A stretch of DNA of 64,000 bases from Clostridium ragsdalei P11 (GTDB taxonomy: Bacteria; Bacillota; Clostridia; Clostridiales; Clostridiaceae): the NCBI RefSeq assembly GCF_001675165.1, contig NZ_LROS01000022.1, positions 1-64,000 of the forward strand, read 5' to 3'. Shown here piece by piece: positions 17,522 to 27,986 of this stretch (position 1 is its first letter; each line of letters starts with the position of its first letter). A model generated the notes under the pieces. That model had not been told where the DNA came from. It was given only the letters and a program-made list of their open reading frames with translations, and did no database searches. Made by a program: the position numbers and the translations under genes.

Positions 17522-17765
17522 CCCTATGATATAAAAATCATAGGGCGTATTTACCGCTGTACCACCTAAATTCAAAAAGATAAAGTTACATCTTTTTCTC
17601 ATATGGATTACAAAACATCCTGCCTTTATAACGTAAGACTTACGGTTAAAACTACTAATTTAATTCATTTTTCTCCTCAAGAATCCATTCAATTCAAGCA
17701 TAATTACTGTAATTTCACCTCATACAGCTCTCTAAAAATCTGTTTTTAAATTTACTTGCTTTCTT
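17522..17765 (-). promoter_or_regulatory. Trp T-box riboswitch of trpS
   Basis: The T-box sequence AGGTGGTACAGCGG (complement of 17554-17567) is followed by a terminator (CCCTATGAT stem, 17522-17544, then a run of T). The specifier loop reads GAA-UGG-A with Trp codon UGG at 17687-17685. The AGAGAGCTGT/GAGGAG elements of stem I are also visible. The UGGU bulge would pair with the tRNA end GCCA, using a G-U pair at the discriminator, which is consistent with the tRNA-Trp in this window. Confidence 0.92.
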
Positions 17766-17847
17766 TCAAAGGATTTAAACTATATCGAATATTATCATAT
17801 ATTCTACTATAAACCCGTAAAAAATGCTATGGAAATTTTTTCCTAGG

Positions 17848-20800
17848 TTATATATATACTTTTACTTCATGCTCGCCCTCTCTTAAAAAAGGTATTGTAT
17901 CTTGTGGTACCTTGTTTCCATCTAACCATATTCCCTTTTCATTGTCTTTTAAAACCTGTATATTGTAAATACATTTTTCTCTCGTGTATTTCATACTAAA
18001 ACCATTCCAACTATCTGGTATACAAGGAGAAACTGTAAATCCTAATTTTTCTTTGAATTGCATTCCAAGTATTGACTCTATTCCAGCTCTATACATCCAT
18101 CCTGCCGCACCTGTATACCAGCTCCATCCTCCTCTTCCAGTATGAGGCTCAACTGCATATACATCTGCTGCCATAACATAAGGTTCCACTTTATAAACCT
18201 GACAATTTAAATATGTGTTACTATGGTTTATAGGATTTATCATAGAAAATGCACTGTATGCCTTATTGTTATATCCCATTTTAGCTAGTGCTAAAATTGA
18301 CCATATAGCAGCGTGGGTATACTGGCCTCCATTTTCCCTGACGCCAGGCACATATCCTTTAATATAACCTGGTTCTAAATTAGATTTATCAAAAGCCGGA
18401 CTTAAAAGCAATATAATTCCCTTATCTCTTCTTATGAGATTTCTTTCCAGGGCCTCCATAGCTTCTTTTGCTCTAGACTCTTTTGCTGCACCTGATATAA
18501 CAGCCCAAGATTGAGAAATGGAATCAATTTGACACTCTTCATTCATTGCAGAACCAAGTGGAGTTCCATCATCAAAATATGCTCTTCTATACCAGCCGCC
18601 ATCCCATGCATTTTCCTCTATGTTTTCCCTTATAAATTCTTTTAGCTCTGAGTATTTATTTGAACTTTCCACGTCTCCTTCAAATGTACATATAGGTATG
18701 AATTTATCCAGTATATTATATAAAAACCATCCAAGCCATACGCTTTCTCCCTGTCCTTTATTTCCTACAGTGCTCATACCATCATTCCAATCTCCAGAAC
18801 CAATAAGCGGTATATTGTGACTTCCAAATTTAAGGGATTTTTCAATTGCTCTTATGCAATGTTCATATATGGTTCCGCTCTTTTCTGACACATTTGATAT
18901 ATTATATCTTTCATCTTCTCCATCTTGAAGATCAGTGTCTTCCAAATACAAAGCTTTTTCAGACAATATGCTGTAATCACCTGTATTTTGTATATAGTCT
19001 TCTACTACATAAGGAAGCCAAAGCAAATCGTCGGAAAATCTAGTTCTAATTCCACTTTCAACAAATGGATGCCACCAATGCTGTACATCTCCCTCAAGAT
19101 ACTGTCTTGAAGCGCTGTATATTATATGTTTTCTAGTTTCAGATGGATCTATATAGCAAACAGCCATTACATCTTGAAGCTGGTCTCTAAATCCATAGGC
19201 ACCTCCGGATTGGTAAAAAGCTGTTCTTGCCCAGTATCTGCAAGATATAACCTGATACATAAGCCAGCCATTCAACATTATATTCATAGATTCATCTGGA
19301 GTATCCACTTGTATAGTTCCAAACAACTTTGACCAATACTCCTGAACCTTTTCTAATTCCATATATGCATTTTTTATACTACTATATTTTTCAACTACCC
19401 TTCTTACTTCTTCAGAGCTATCTTCTTCTCCAAATAAAATTAGTACCTCTTCTTCTGAATTTGTATCCAGTTCTACTTTTACATTCTCAGCTAAACAAGG
19501 ATCAAATCCTGCACCTACTTTGTTAGAGAATTGCTGAAATTCCAGTGCTCTAGGTTTAGATATATCTCCTCCCCTACCTATGAATTCCTTTCTACTAGCA
19601 GTATAGGAAAGTTCTTCTCCTCCTAAAATTTTCATGTAACATATTCCTTGATTAAAGTGCTCACTATATGGATTTTTAGCATATATATATTCCGATTTCT
19701 TATTAAATCCTGTACATATATACTGTGCTGTCTGCTCATGGCAAACTCCCAATACTAATTTTGCATAATAAGTTATTGAAATCTTTCTTCTCTTTCCACT
19801 TATATTCTTTAGCTTTATTTTGAACACTTTTACGCTTTCATCCATATCAGCAAAAACATCCATTTCACCTACTATTCCATTAGCCTCATGTTTAAAATTG
19901 GAATACCCAAATCCATGTTCTATTACATATTGTCCCGAATCTCTTATAGGTTCGGGAGATATACTCCATATCTGTCCTGTAATCTCGTCTCTTAAATATA
20001 TACTTTCAGACTCCCCATCCATAACTGGGTCATTTGACCAGGTTGTAAGTTTATTTTCCCTACTATTTTTATTCCATGTATAAGAAGTACCACTTTCAGA
20101 AATATGAAATCCAAACTTTTTATTTGAAATTACATTTATCCATGGAACCGGGGTATGATTATAATCTTTTAGCACTATAGTATAAGATTTTCCTTCTGAA
20201 GAAAATCCACCTACCTCATTAAAATACTGAAGCTCTGGAAGTTGAAAATGATAAGAAGATTTGTTTTCAAAGGCTAGCTTTGTACTTTCGCCAATCTTCT
20301 CCATACTACCACCTTCTGGTAAATACATACTATCTTCAACCTGCTCAAACAGTTCTCCCTTATCTCCATCTATTACAAATTTAGATATGCCTATAAGGAG
20401 TTCTATATCTTCTTTCTTCATGTTATCTTTATTATATAAAAATACTGCCCCATCTATATTTTTCTTATATCTTGAAGCTTTAGAATTCACAGCATCCCCT
20501 AACTTATTTTGAAGAGACTGCATATATGAGCTATCTTGTAAATTTATAAAAACTAAATCTACCGACAACCCTTTCCACATCCAATACTCATGTGCACTTA
20601 AAAGCTGTCTTACAAGTGACATATGATTGTCATTCCTTATAATGGCAAGTACTATAGGTAAATCACCTGAAATTCCATAAGGCCATAAAGCAGACTGCCC
20701 TTTTTTTATATTCATAATGTATTCTTTTCTTTGCTCAAGAGAGCTATTTAAGAATAAAATCCTCGAGGCCATTTTTTGATATATATTTATTTGATTGGAT

Positions 20801-23800
20801 TTTATACCTAAATACTTCATTTCCATCTGAGATTCTGTCCATGACAGTTTAAATACTCTATTTACATTAAACATATCCCTATACTTATTTCCAATTTCAA
20901 TTGCCTTTTCTCTGGAGCTTGTAATTCCAGTAGTATAAGCTACCTTACAGGTTTTCCCTGGGTCTACGGCTATTCTTACTCTAATGCTTATTACAGGATC
21001 AATTACAGCTCCTACGGACTTAGTAAGCTGCACATCATTATCCATTGCCCTTGGGTTTCTTAGATTTCTATTTCTTCCTATAAACTTCATCCTGCTGGTC
21101 TCATACTGGATAGAACCTAATTGTTCTCCTTCCACTGCTATAGTCTGCACTAACCATGGCCTTTTTTCATCTTTTTTTCTAGGCCTCCTACTTGCAAGCA
21201 AACATAAAGGATTGTGTATAAATTCAGTCTCTATAAATAATTTTTGGAATGCAGGATGAACTAAGTCCGCATTATAAGGTGACAAGGTTACTTCCATATA
21301 ACTGGTTATTTCAACTTCTCTCCTCTTTTCACCTGTATTTGTAATAGAAATTCTTCTCACTTCACCTTCTTCTTCTTGGCACACAGTAACTTCTGTATAA
21401 GTTCTTAAGTTTCCATCTTTTCTTCTAAATTCTGATTTATCAGGCGAAAATACTACTTCATAGTTCTCTCCTTCATATTCACAAGGTTCATAAGTAGCAC
21501 TCCAATATTCATTTGAATTTATATTTTTTATATAAAAAAACATTCCCGTATCATCTTTTGTTGCATCCTCACGCCATCTATAAATTGTCATGTTCCCTCT
21601 TTTACTATATCCGCTGCCACTATTGGTTATCATCATAGAATAATTGTTGCTAGAAATTATATTCACCACTGGTATTTCTGTACATGCTCCCGTAAACTTC
21701 CTGGCAATTACATTTTCATTTTTTACTATAGGTTTTTCATTTACACTATGTTCTTCATGATTATAGATTATATTATTAGGAATTTTCTCCTGAAGTAAAA
21801 GTTCTGCGGATTTTACCTTAGGGATTTTATGAAATCTTTCCTGAAGTACATTTTCCATAAGCACATTATCCAGTGACATAAAACTCATTCCCTGATGATG
21901 TATCATAAAACACTTTACCAGAGCACACTTTTGATTTCTTGCAAGTCTTTCCTTGGTATAATCTATAGCTTCATAAAATCCATATCTGCCCTCAGCATTA
22001 GATTTTATAAGATCTTTTATGTTACAAAATGCACTTTTAAAATCAACCTGAAGAGCCATTAAGGATGCATAAGGTGCAATTACCAATTCGTTAATAAGTC
22101 CCCTTTTTAATCCAGCTGCTGGTATTCCAAAAGCCTTATACTGATATATAGAATTTATGTCAAAGTCATAGTAAGCAGATTCTGAAATTCCCCAGGGAAT
22201 CCTTCTTTTTTCACCATATTTTTTTTGGGCTTTAACCACATATTCATAGGTTTCACTTAACAAGGTATTAGGGAAGCTTTTCATAATTATAAGGGGCATT
22301 AAATATTCAAACATAGTTCCAGACCAAGAAACTAATGCCTTTCCACCTCCCATAGAAGCCATGGCCCTACCAAGATTAAACCAGTGATTTTGTTTAATCT
22401 CACCTTTAGCTATGGATACAAAACTAGCCTGCCTTGCCTCAGATGCTAGAAGGTCATAATAATTTTTGCCAATAGTATCTTTTTCAACATCATATCCTAT
22501 AGCAAAAAGCTGTCTTTTTTTACTATAAAGCATACTAAAATTATGATCTTCATCAATGCTTTTCAATTTTCCTATTATATTTTTTACATTAGATATGAAG
22601 TTACATAAATTTAATTTACTGTCCAATAATAATTTTTTCAAATCATCTTTACGTCTATTTTCTTCTTCTGAAAAATCTTTTTTATTATCTTTATCTATAA
22701 AATTAATCAATTTATCAAAAACTTCTGGAACCTTTTTTAAAGGAATTTTAGTTGCCAATTCGTTTAATTCACCCCTAAAATCATGAAATTCGTCATTTTC
22801 CTTTATGAAATAAATCCAGGGGAAAAATTCACTTAATTCATCCGTAAGTTTACAGGTCATATTTTTAACTTTCTCATTCCAATATAAGTTCTTACCAATC
22901 CCTATGAATTTGATACATTCTCTATTTAAATCCCTCAAGAAACTTTCTAAGGAAAATATATTTAAATTATCCTTAGAAAGTTTATCTATAAAACTATCAT
23001 AAGCATATTCAATTTTAGAATTACTATATAATTCATTTTGCGCTAGCTTCAAAGTATCCTTAAATCCATCTGGCAAATTTTTATTTATTATAGGATAGCT
23101 CAAATATTCTTCCAGTGATTCTTCTGTAAGCCACATATATGCCACTAAATTTCCGCTATCAACTGTAGATATAAATCTAGGCTTTAGAGGGACTTTATTT
23201 TTTATGTCATACCAATTATAAAAATGTCCCCTATACCTTTCTAAAGACTCCATATTGGATATTATATGTTGGAGTCTATATATGAGCTCTTTTATGCCTA
23301 TATATCCTAAGTCGTAAGCAACTATATTGGATGAAATTCCCATGGCCATATTAGTAGGAGAAGTTCTGTAGGCTACTCCCTTATAAGGTTCTTCCTGATA
23401 ATTGTCCGGAGAAAGCCAATTACTTTCAGGTGATATAAAATCTTCAAAATAAGCCCAAGTTTTTCTTCCCAATCTTCTCAATATATCTTTTTCTTCCTTG
23501 TGAATCTCTTCCTCAGTATTTTTTCTTTCATTGCTTATGTTAAACGCAATCCATGGTGAAAAAATCCAGATTATACAGGAAGGTATTACCAAAACAGCAT
23601 CTTCTACAGAGCTTCTAAAACCCAAAAAAGCTACAATAATACCTAATGCACTGCCTATCCACATAGATCTTAAATAACTTTCCAATCCCTTTTTACAAGT
23701 GGCCTCTGCATCTGCTGCAGTCTGCCATTGAAGTAAATTTTTTTTACTTATAAAAAGCCTGTAAAGAGTTCTAATTATAGCATCTAACATCAAATATGCC

Positions 23801-26487
23801 TGATAAGGTAGAAAACTTAGTATTAGAAAAAATTGTTCTACTACAGTCTTAAAATTACTTATTTTACCTGAAAGTCCATTTCCCTTTATAGGAGAAACTA
23901 CTGTTTCAGATACATCAAAAAGTATAGGTGAAAGTATTGAAACAAAAGCTACTACCAAAAAATCATTTAAATTTTTAAATAATGTCATAGACATTATAAT
24001 TAACACCATTATGGAGGGTGCTATAATGCTTCTTCTTAAGTTATCTATTATCTTCCACTTTGATAACCTATTTAAAGAACTTTTTTTTAATAACCAGGGA
24101 AGGAGCTGCCAGTCTCCTCTTACCCACCTATGAAGTCTTTTACAACTTGTATTATAGTAAGCAGGATATCCATCTACAAGTTCTATATCAGTCACAAGAG
24201 CGGCTCTTGCATAAGATCCTTCTAAAAGATCATGGCTTAATACAGAATTTTCGGGTATTTCACCTTTTAAAACGCTGTTAAATACATCTACATCATAAAT
24301 GCCTTTACCCGTAAATATACCTTCGTCAAATAAATCTTCATACACATCAGAAATGGCATTTGTATATACGTCTATTCCTGTTTCACCTGAAAATATGCTG
24401 GAATGGATCGTTTTATTTGCACTTAATACACTGACGCTTACTCTAGGCTGCATAATGCCGTGTCCTCTTATTACTTTTTTACCATCACTATTCAGATAAG
24501 GTATGTTTAGTGGATGAGCCATAGCTCCTATGAGGAATCTAGCTGTATCTTTAGGCAATTTAGTATCTGCATCCAAAGTTATAACATACTTTACATCATA
24601 TAAATTTTTTATGTCGCCACTTATAACATCATAACTTGTATTATCATTTTCCCTTATAAGAGAGTTGAACTCCATAAGCTTTCCACGTTTTCTTTCCCAT
24701 CCAATCCACTTTCCCTCTTTCTCATTATATTTTCTAAATCTGCTTAAAAAATAGAATTTATCTTTTCCCTTTGCAGAATATTTCTTATTTAATTTTTCTA
24801 TTTCACTTAAAGCTGTATCTACTATTAATTTATCATCTTTCTTTTCTCTTTCAAAACCATCCTTAAAATCCCCCAATAGTGCAAAATACAAATTTTTTTC
24901 TTCATTTGCGAGATAATAGACCTCCATATCGCCTATCAGTTTTTTAACCTGCTTACTATCGTTTATAATAGCAGGTATTACTACTACCGTACTGAACTTT
25001 TCAGGTACACCATCTCTAAATTCGATTTTAGGTATAAACCTTGGTTTTACAAGTTTATTTACACTCCAGTTGAATATGGATATAAATATATCGCTTAAAG
25101 GTATAAAGAGCACAATTGCTCCTAATATATATTTCCACAAAGGTAAGTTCTCTACATAAAAATTTATACCACTTATGAGCGCATCTAGAAAAATAGTTCC
25201 AAACACAATACTACCTATATAGAAGTTAACTGTTATTTTATTTTGAACTTTGTAATGCAAATTTTTATATTCTCTTGTACTGTTTTTTATCTTTTTCTCA
25301 AGACAGCTTATACCCTTATCGATTAAATAATACCCTACATGTTTTTCGTATTCTTTTCCACAAGCTTCTTTTGCACACTCTATAGCTTTCTTGGCTATAA
25401 AAGATTCAGGTATGTTTATATTTTTAGACATTTTCTCTATTCTATGTCTATAATAGTCCTTAGACTTAAAATCCATTTCACTGTAAATTCCTGAAGGATC
25501 CATTTTCAATATTTCTTCTACATAGGACAATCTTTCAAAGTTTTCTTTCCAGTTCAATGCAGATATTTCTACCATTCCACTTATAGAATTTTCCATAGAA
25601 ATCTGGCATACACCCTGCTTTTGATGATTTATATTTACCATCCTTTTAACACTGCTATCTTCTTTATCTAACTCCTCGTCTATCCATTTGTATATTTCAG
25701 CATTTCCTATAAAATTATCCCTTAATGTTTTAATGAATCCTTCTGTAAAATGGGGCGTAAATTTAATATTTTTATCCTTTAACTTATGAATTATTTCATT
25801 CTCATTCTCTTTAGAATTTATAATATCCTCTGCTTCACTTTTTGCCCTCTTTCTTTCTTTTTGCATAAATACCATACGATCAGTTATATTACTTATATTT
25901 TGAATCAAAGCTATCCTTATCATTATAGGTATTGCCCAGAGTTCTCCACTTTTTAATATTGTGTTTTCCTGATATGCATTTATGAATGTTTCTATGGTAT
26001 CTTCTTTTACAGTTCCTTGAGTTTTCGATAACATTTCCCTAGCAATGTAGTATATTCTAGGGAAACCCTTCATAGTGCCTTCAGTCATTACAGGGAGATT
26101 TTTATAATATTTTTCAGACATATTATTTTTTATATCTTTGTATTCCTTTTTTACCAAATACAAGTTATCTAAAAGCCATTCGGCGCAGGATACTATTTCC
26201 TCTCTATTTTTAATTTCCTCATCAAAAAAATTGTATCCAGCTAAAATCCTTCCGTAACTTTTATCCAAACTCTTTATTAATTGCTTTTTGCAGCTTTTTC
26301 TTTGAACTGCAGATGGAACAGTTGATATTTCTCTAGCATATTTCTTTAATTCTTCTCTATCAACAATTAGTGTAGAAATATCCTCTCCTACATTTTCATT
26401 TCCACAATCAACCTTATTGAGTTTGCTATAAGTCATCATGAGTAATAAAATTATCCCTATACCTATAATGCATACAATGTAAAGCAT
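17848..26487 (-). CDS. Giant membrane glucan synthase/phosphorylase (GT84 - glycoamylase - GH94, NdvB/ChvB-like)
   Basis: 2,879 residues from the ATG at 26487, whose ribosome binding site is AAAGGATGG; upstream in-frame TTG codons lack one. Order: an N-terminal membrane anchor, two transmembrane helices near 420-480, and a glycosyltransferase (about 500-800) with 'VVVIPAI', 'VITLDADTKLPKDTARFL' and 'HRWVRGDWQLLPWLL'. Further membrane helices (about 800-1000) precede a glycoamylase-like domain ('SPTNMAMGISSNIVAYDLG', 'YNWYDIK', 'STVDSGNLVAYMW', 'SWSGTMFEYLMP'). Two carbohydrate-binding/GH94 modules follow, the last with 'GGAYGFRDQLQDVMA' (catalytic Asp) and 'GSGDWNDGMSTVG'. This is the full cyclic beta-1,2-glucan synthase architecture. 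Likely product: a beta-1,2-glucan or related oligosaccharide; specificity is inferred. Confidence 0.88.
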   Translation of the reverse strand: MLYIVCIIGIGIILLLMMTYSKLNKVDCGNENVGEDISTLIVDREELKKYAREISTVPSAVQRKSCKKQLIKSLDKSYGRILAGYNFFDEEIKNREEIVSCAEWLLDNLYLVKKEYKDIKNNMSEKYYKNLPVMTEGTMKGFPRIYYIAREMLSKTQGTVKEDTIETFINAYQENTILKSGELWAIPIMIRIALIQNISNITDRMVFMQKERKRAKSEAEDIINSKENENEIIHKLKDKNIKFTPHFTEGFIKTLRDNFIGNAEIYKWIDEELDKEDSSVKRMVNINHQKQGVCQISMENSISGMVEISALNWKENFERLSYVEEILKMDPSGIYSEMDFKSKDYYRHRIEKMSKNINIPESFIAKKAIECAKEACGKEYEKHVGYYLIDKGISCLEKKIKNSTREYKNLHYKVQNKITVNFYIGSIVFGTIFLDALISGINFYVENLPLWKYILGAIVLFIPLSDIFISIFNWSVNKLVKPRFIPKIEFRDGVPEKFSTVVVIPAIINDSKQVKKLIGDMEVYYLANEEKNLYFALLGDFKDGFEREKKDDKLIVDTALSEIEKLNKKYSAKGKDKFYFLSRFRKYNEKEGKWIGWERKRGKLMEFNSLIRENDNTSYDVISGDIKNLYDVKYVITLDADTKLPKDTARFLIGAMAHPLNIPYLNSDGKKVIRGHGIMQPRVSVSVLSANKTIHSSIFSGETGIDVYTNAISDVYEDLFDEGIFTGKGIYDVDVFNSVLKGEIPENSVLSHDLLEGSYARAALVTDIELVDGYPAYYNTSCKRLHRWVRGDWQLLPWLLKKSSLNRLSKWKIIDNLRRSIIAPSIMVLIIMSMTLFKNLNDFLVVAFVSILSPILFDVSETVVSPIKGNGLSGKISNFKTVVEQFFLILSFLPYQAYLMLDAIIRTLYRLFISKKNLLQWQTAADAEATCKKGLESYLRSMWIGSALGIIVAFLGFRSSVEDAVLVIPSCIIWIFSPWIAFNISNERKNTEEEIHKEEKDILRRLGRKTWAYFEDFISPESNWLSPDNYQEEPYKGVAYRTSPTNMAMGISSNIVAYDLGYIGIKELIYRLQHIISNMESLERYRGHFYNWYDIKNKVPLKPRFISTVDSGNLVAYMWLTEESLEEYLSYPIINKNLPDGFKDTLKLAQNELYSNSKIEYAYDSFIDKLSKDNLNIFSLESFLRDLNRECIKFIGIGKNLYWNEKVKNMTCKLTDELSEFFPWIYFIKENDEFHDFRGELNELATKIPLKKVPEVFDKLINFIDKDNKKDFSEEENRRKDDLKKLLLDSKLNLCNFISNVKNIIGKLKSIDEDHNFSMLYSKKRQLFAIGYDVEKDTIGKNYYDLLASEARQASFVSIAKGEIKQNHWFNLGRAMASMGGGKALVSWSGTMFEYLMPLIIMKSFPNTLLSETYEYVVKAQKKYGEKRRIPWGISESAYYDFDINSIYQYKAFGIPAAGLKRGLINELVIAPYASLMALQVDFKSAFCNIKDLIKSNAEGRYGFYEAIDYTKERLARNQKCALVKCFMIHHQGMSFMSLDNVLMENVLQERFHKIPKVKSAELLLQEKIPNNIIYNHEEHSVNEKPIVKNENVIARKFTGACTEIPVVNIISSNNYSMMITNSGSGYSKRGNMTIYRWREDATKDDTGMFFYIKNINSNEYWSATYEPCEYEGENYEVVFSPDKSEFRRKDGNLRTYTEVTVCQEEEGEVRRISITNTGEKRREVEITSYMEVTLSPYNADLVHPAFQKLFIETEFIHNPLCLLASRRPRKKDEKRPWLVQTIAVEGEQLGSIQYETSRMKFIGRNRNLRNPRAMDNDVQLTKSVGAVIDPVISIRVRIAVDPGKTCKVAYTTGITSSREKAIEIGNKYRDMFNVNRVFKLSWTESQMEMKYLGIKSNQINIYQKMASRILFLNSSLEQRKEYIMNIKKGQSALWPYGISGDLPIVLAIIRNDNHMSLVRQLLSAHEYWMWKGLSVDLVFINLQDSSYMQSLQNKLGDAVNSKASRYKKNIDGAVFLYNKDNMKKEDIELLIGISKFVIDGDKGELFEQVEDSMYLPEGGSMEKIGESTKLAFENKSSYHFQLPELQYFNEVGGFSSEGKSYTIVLKDYNHTPVPWINVISNKKFGFHISESGTSYTWNKNSRENKLTTWSNDPVMDGESESIYLRDEITGQIWSISPEPIRDSGQYVIEHGFGYSNFKHEANGIVGEMDVFADMDESVKVFKIKLKNISGKRRKISITYYAKLVLGVCHEQTAQYICTGFNKKSEYIYAKNPYSEHFNQGICYMKILGGEELSYTASRKEFIGRGGDISKPRALEFQQFSNKVGAGFDPCLAENVKVELDTNSEEEVLILFGEEDSSEEVRRVVEKYSSIKNAYMELEKVQEYWSKLFGTIQVDTPDESMNIMLNGWLMYQVISCRYWARTAFYQSGGAYGFRDQLQDVMAVCYIDPSETRKHIIYSASRQYLEGDVQHWWHPFVESGIRTRFSDDLLWLPYVVEDYIQNTGDYSILSEKALYLEDTDLQDGEDERYNISNVSEKSGTIYEHCIRAIEKSLKFGSHNIPLIGSGDWNDGMSTVGNKGQGESVWLGWFLYNILDKFIPICTFEGDVESSNKYSELKEFIRENIEENAWDGGWYRRAYFDDGTPLGSAMNEECQIDSISQSWAVISGAAKESRAKEAMEALERNLIRRDKGIILLLSPAFDKSNLEPGYIKGYVPGVRENGGQYTHAAIWSILALAKMGYNNKAYSAFSMINPINHSNTYLNCQVYKVEPYVMAADVYAVEPHTGRGGWSWYTGAAGWMYRAGIESILGMQFKEKLGFTVSPCIPDSWNGFSMKYTREKCIYNIQVLKDNEKGIWLDGNKVPQDTIPFLREGEHEVKVYI

Positions 26488-26580
26488 AAAAAATCCATCC
26501 TTTCCTGTGAAAAAGAATTTTGCTTTGATTATTGTTCCCAATAAAAGCACAAAATATTAATTCACACTCAGGATGGATTT
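26488..26580 (-). promoter_or_regulatory. Hairpin leader between lysA and the giant glucan gene (terminator/attenuator covering the ribosome binding site)
   Basis: On the minus strand AAATCCATCC (26580-26571) pairs with GGATGGATTT (26500-26491), which contains the Shine-Dalgarno sequence of the glucan gene. A second block, TGTGAA, pairs with TTCACA. Inside is a third helix capped by ATTG-GGAA-CAAT. The base of the stem runs into TTTTTT just before the ATG. The structure could end the lysA transcript and also hide the ribosome binding site of the next gene. No known riboswitch consensus was recognised. Confidence 0.6.
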
Positions 26581-26583
26581 AAA

Positions 26584-27879
26584 TTATAACATTATTTCAT
26601 TTTCTATTAGATCATCAAAGCTTTGCCTTTTAGCAATTAGCCTTGCCTTTCCTTCCTTTACTAAAACTGCTGCAGGTTTGGGAATCTTATTATAATTACT
26701 AGACATAGAATATCCATAAGCTCCTGTGGTAAACACAGCTAATATGTCACCGCTTTTGCTTTCCGGGAGCTCCACATCTTTTATCAATATGTCTCCCGAT
26801 TCGCAAGATTTTCCAGCTATAGTAACTGTTTCTTTTGCACCATCATTTACTCTATTTGCTAGAACACACTCGTATTTTGCACCATATAAAGCCGGCCTTA
26901 TATTGTCCGCCATGCCTCCATCTACAGATACATATTTTCTTACGTCTGGAATATTCTTTATAGACCCTACGGTATAAAGAGTTGTTCCCGCATTACCAAT
27001 TATAGACCTTCCAGGTTCTATCACAAGAGTAGGAAGTTTTAAATCAAGCTCTTTAGCTTTTTCCCTTGCCTTTTGAAGTATAATACTGCAAAAATCTTCT
27101 ACAGATTTAGGCTTATCCCCTTCAGTATAGTATATTCCAAATCCTCCACCAAGGTCTAATTCCTCTACTTCACAGCCCAATTCATCTTTTATTTTTTTAA
27201 CTAAACTTAACATAATTTCAACTTCGTCTTCATAAGGTTTGGTTTCAAATATTTGAGAACCTATATGACAGTGGATTCCAACAAATTTTAAATTAGGAAA
27301 ATCAACTGCACTTTTTATTATATTCATAACCTCATTATTTAACATGGTAAATCCAAATTTAGAATCTATTTGACCAGTTTTTATATAGTCATGGGTATGA
27401 GCTTCTATTCCTGGTGTCACTCTAAGGAGTATTTCTTGTATTTTACCATATTTCTTTGCTGTAGAATTTATCTTTTCCATCTCATAGAAATTATCTACTA
27501 CAAACTTACCTACTCCCAGTTTTACTCCCATATCTATTTCATCTAAAGTTTTATTATTTCCATGAAAATAGACCTTTTCCATAGGAAAGCCGCTTTTTAG
27601 TGCAGTATACAATTCTCCATCTGATACTACATCCAAATACAATCCCTCACTGTTTATTATCTGACACATAGCCAAAGTTAAAAAGGCTTTACCCGCATAA
27701 GTGACCTTATTAGCTTTATCAGCCTCGAAAGATTTGTAATATCTCCTGCACCTATCCCTTACTAATTCTTCATCCATTACATAGAGAGGAGTCTTAAATT
27801 CTTTTACTAATTCCCCCGTACTCATCCCACCAATGTATAAAACATTGTTTCTGATTTCCATGCTACCCATCATCTTCAC
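26584..27879 (-). CDS. lysA: Diaminopimelate decarboxylase
   Basis: 431 residues from a GTG at 27879 with GGGAGG exactly 8 bases upstream; longer in-frame versions lack a ribosome binding site. It is a fold-III PLP enzyme: 'VTYAGKAFLTLAMCQII' carries the PLP lysine, and 'GVGKFVVDNFYEMEKI', 'GIHCHIGSQIFE', 'DLGGGFGIYYTEGD', 'EPGRSIIGNAGTTLY' and the C-terminal 'CESGDIL...GAYGYSMSSNYN' follow. It converts meso-diaminopimelate to L-lysine, the last step of lysine synthesis. It lies 107 bases behind lysC, and the pair is expected to be under the lysine riboswitch. Confidence 0.95.
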   Translation of the reverse strand: MKMMGSMEIRNNVLYIGGMSTGELVKEFKTPLYVMDEELVRDRCRRYYKSFEADKANKVTYAGKAFLTLAMCQIINSEGLYLDVVSDGELYTALKSGFPMEKVYFHGNNKTLDEIDMGVKLGVGKFVVDNFYEMEKINSTAKKYGKIQEILLRVTPGIEAHTHDYIKTGQIDSKFGFTMLNNEVMNIIKSAVDFPNLKFVGIHCHIGSQIFETKPYEDEVEIMLSLVKKIKDELGCEVEELDLGGGFGIYYTEGDKPKSVEDFCSIILQKAREKAKELDLKLPTLVIEPGRSIIGNAGTTLYTVGSIKNIPDVRKYVSVDGGMADNIRPALYGAKYECVLANRVNDGAKETVTIAGKSCESGDILIKDVELPESKSGDILAVFTTGAYGYSMSSNYNKIPKPAAVLVKEGKARLIAKRQSFDDLIENEIML

Positions 27880-27986
27880 ACTGGTTTCCTCCCAAAAGTT
27901 TTTAAGTATGCTTTTAATTTCATAAACATACTCCGAATACACGTCAAGATTTATAATAACTATTAATAAATTTTACCCGAATAAAA

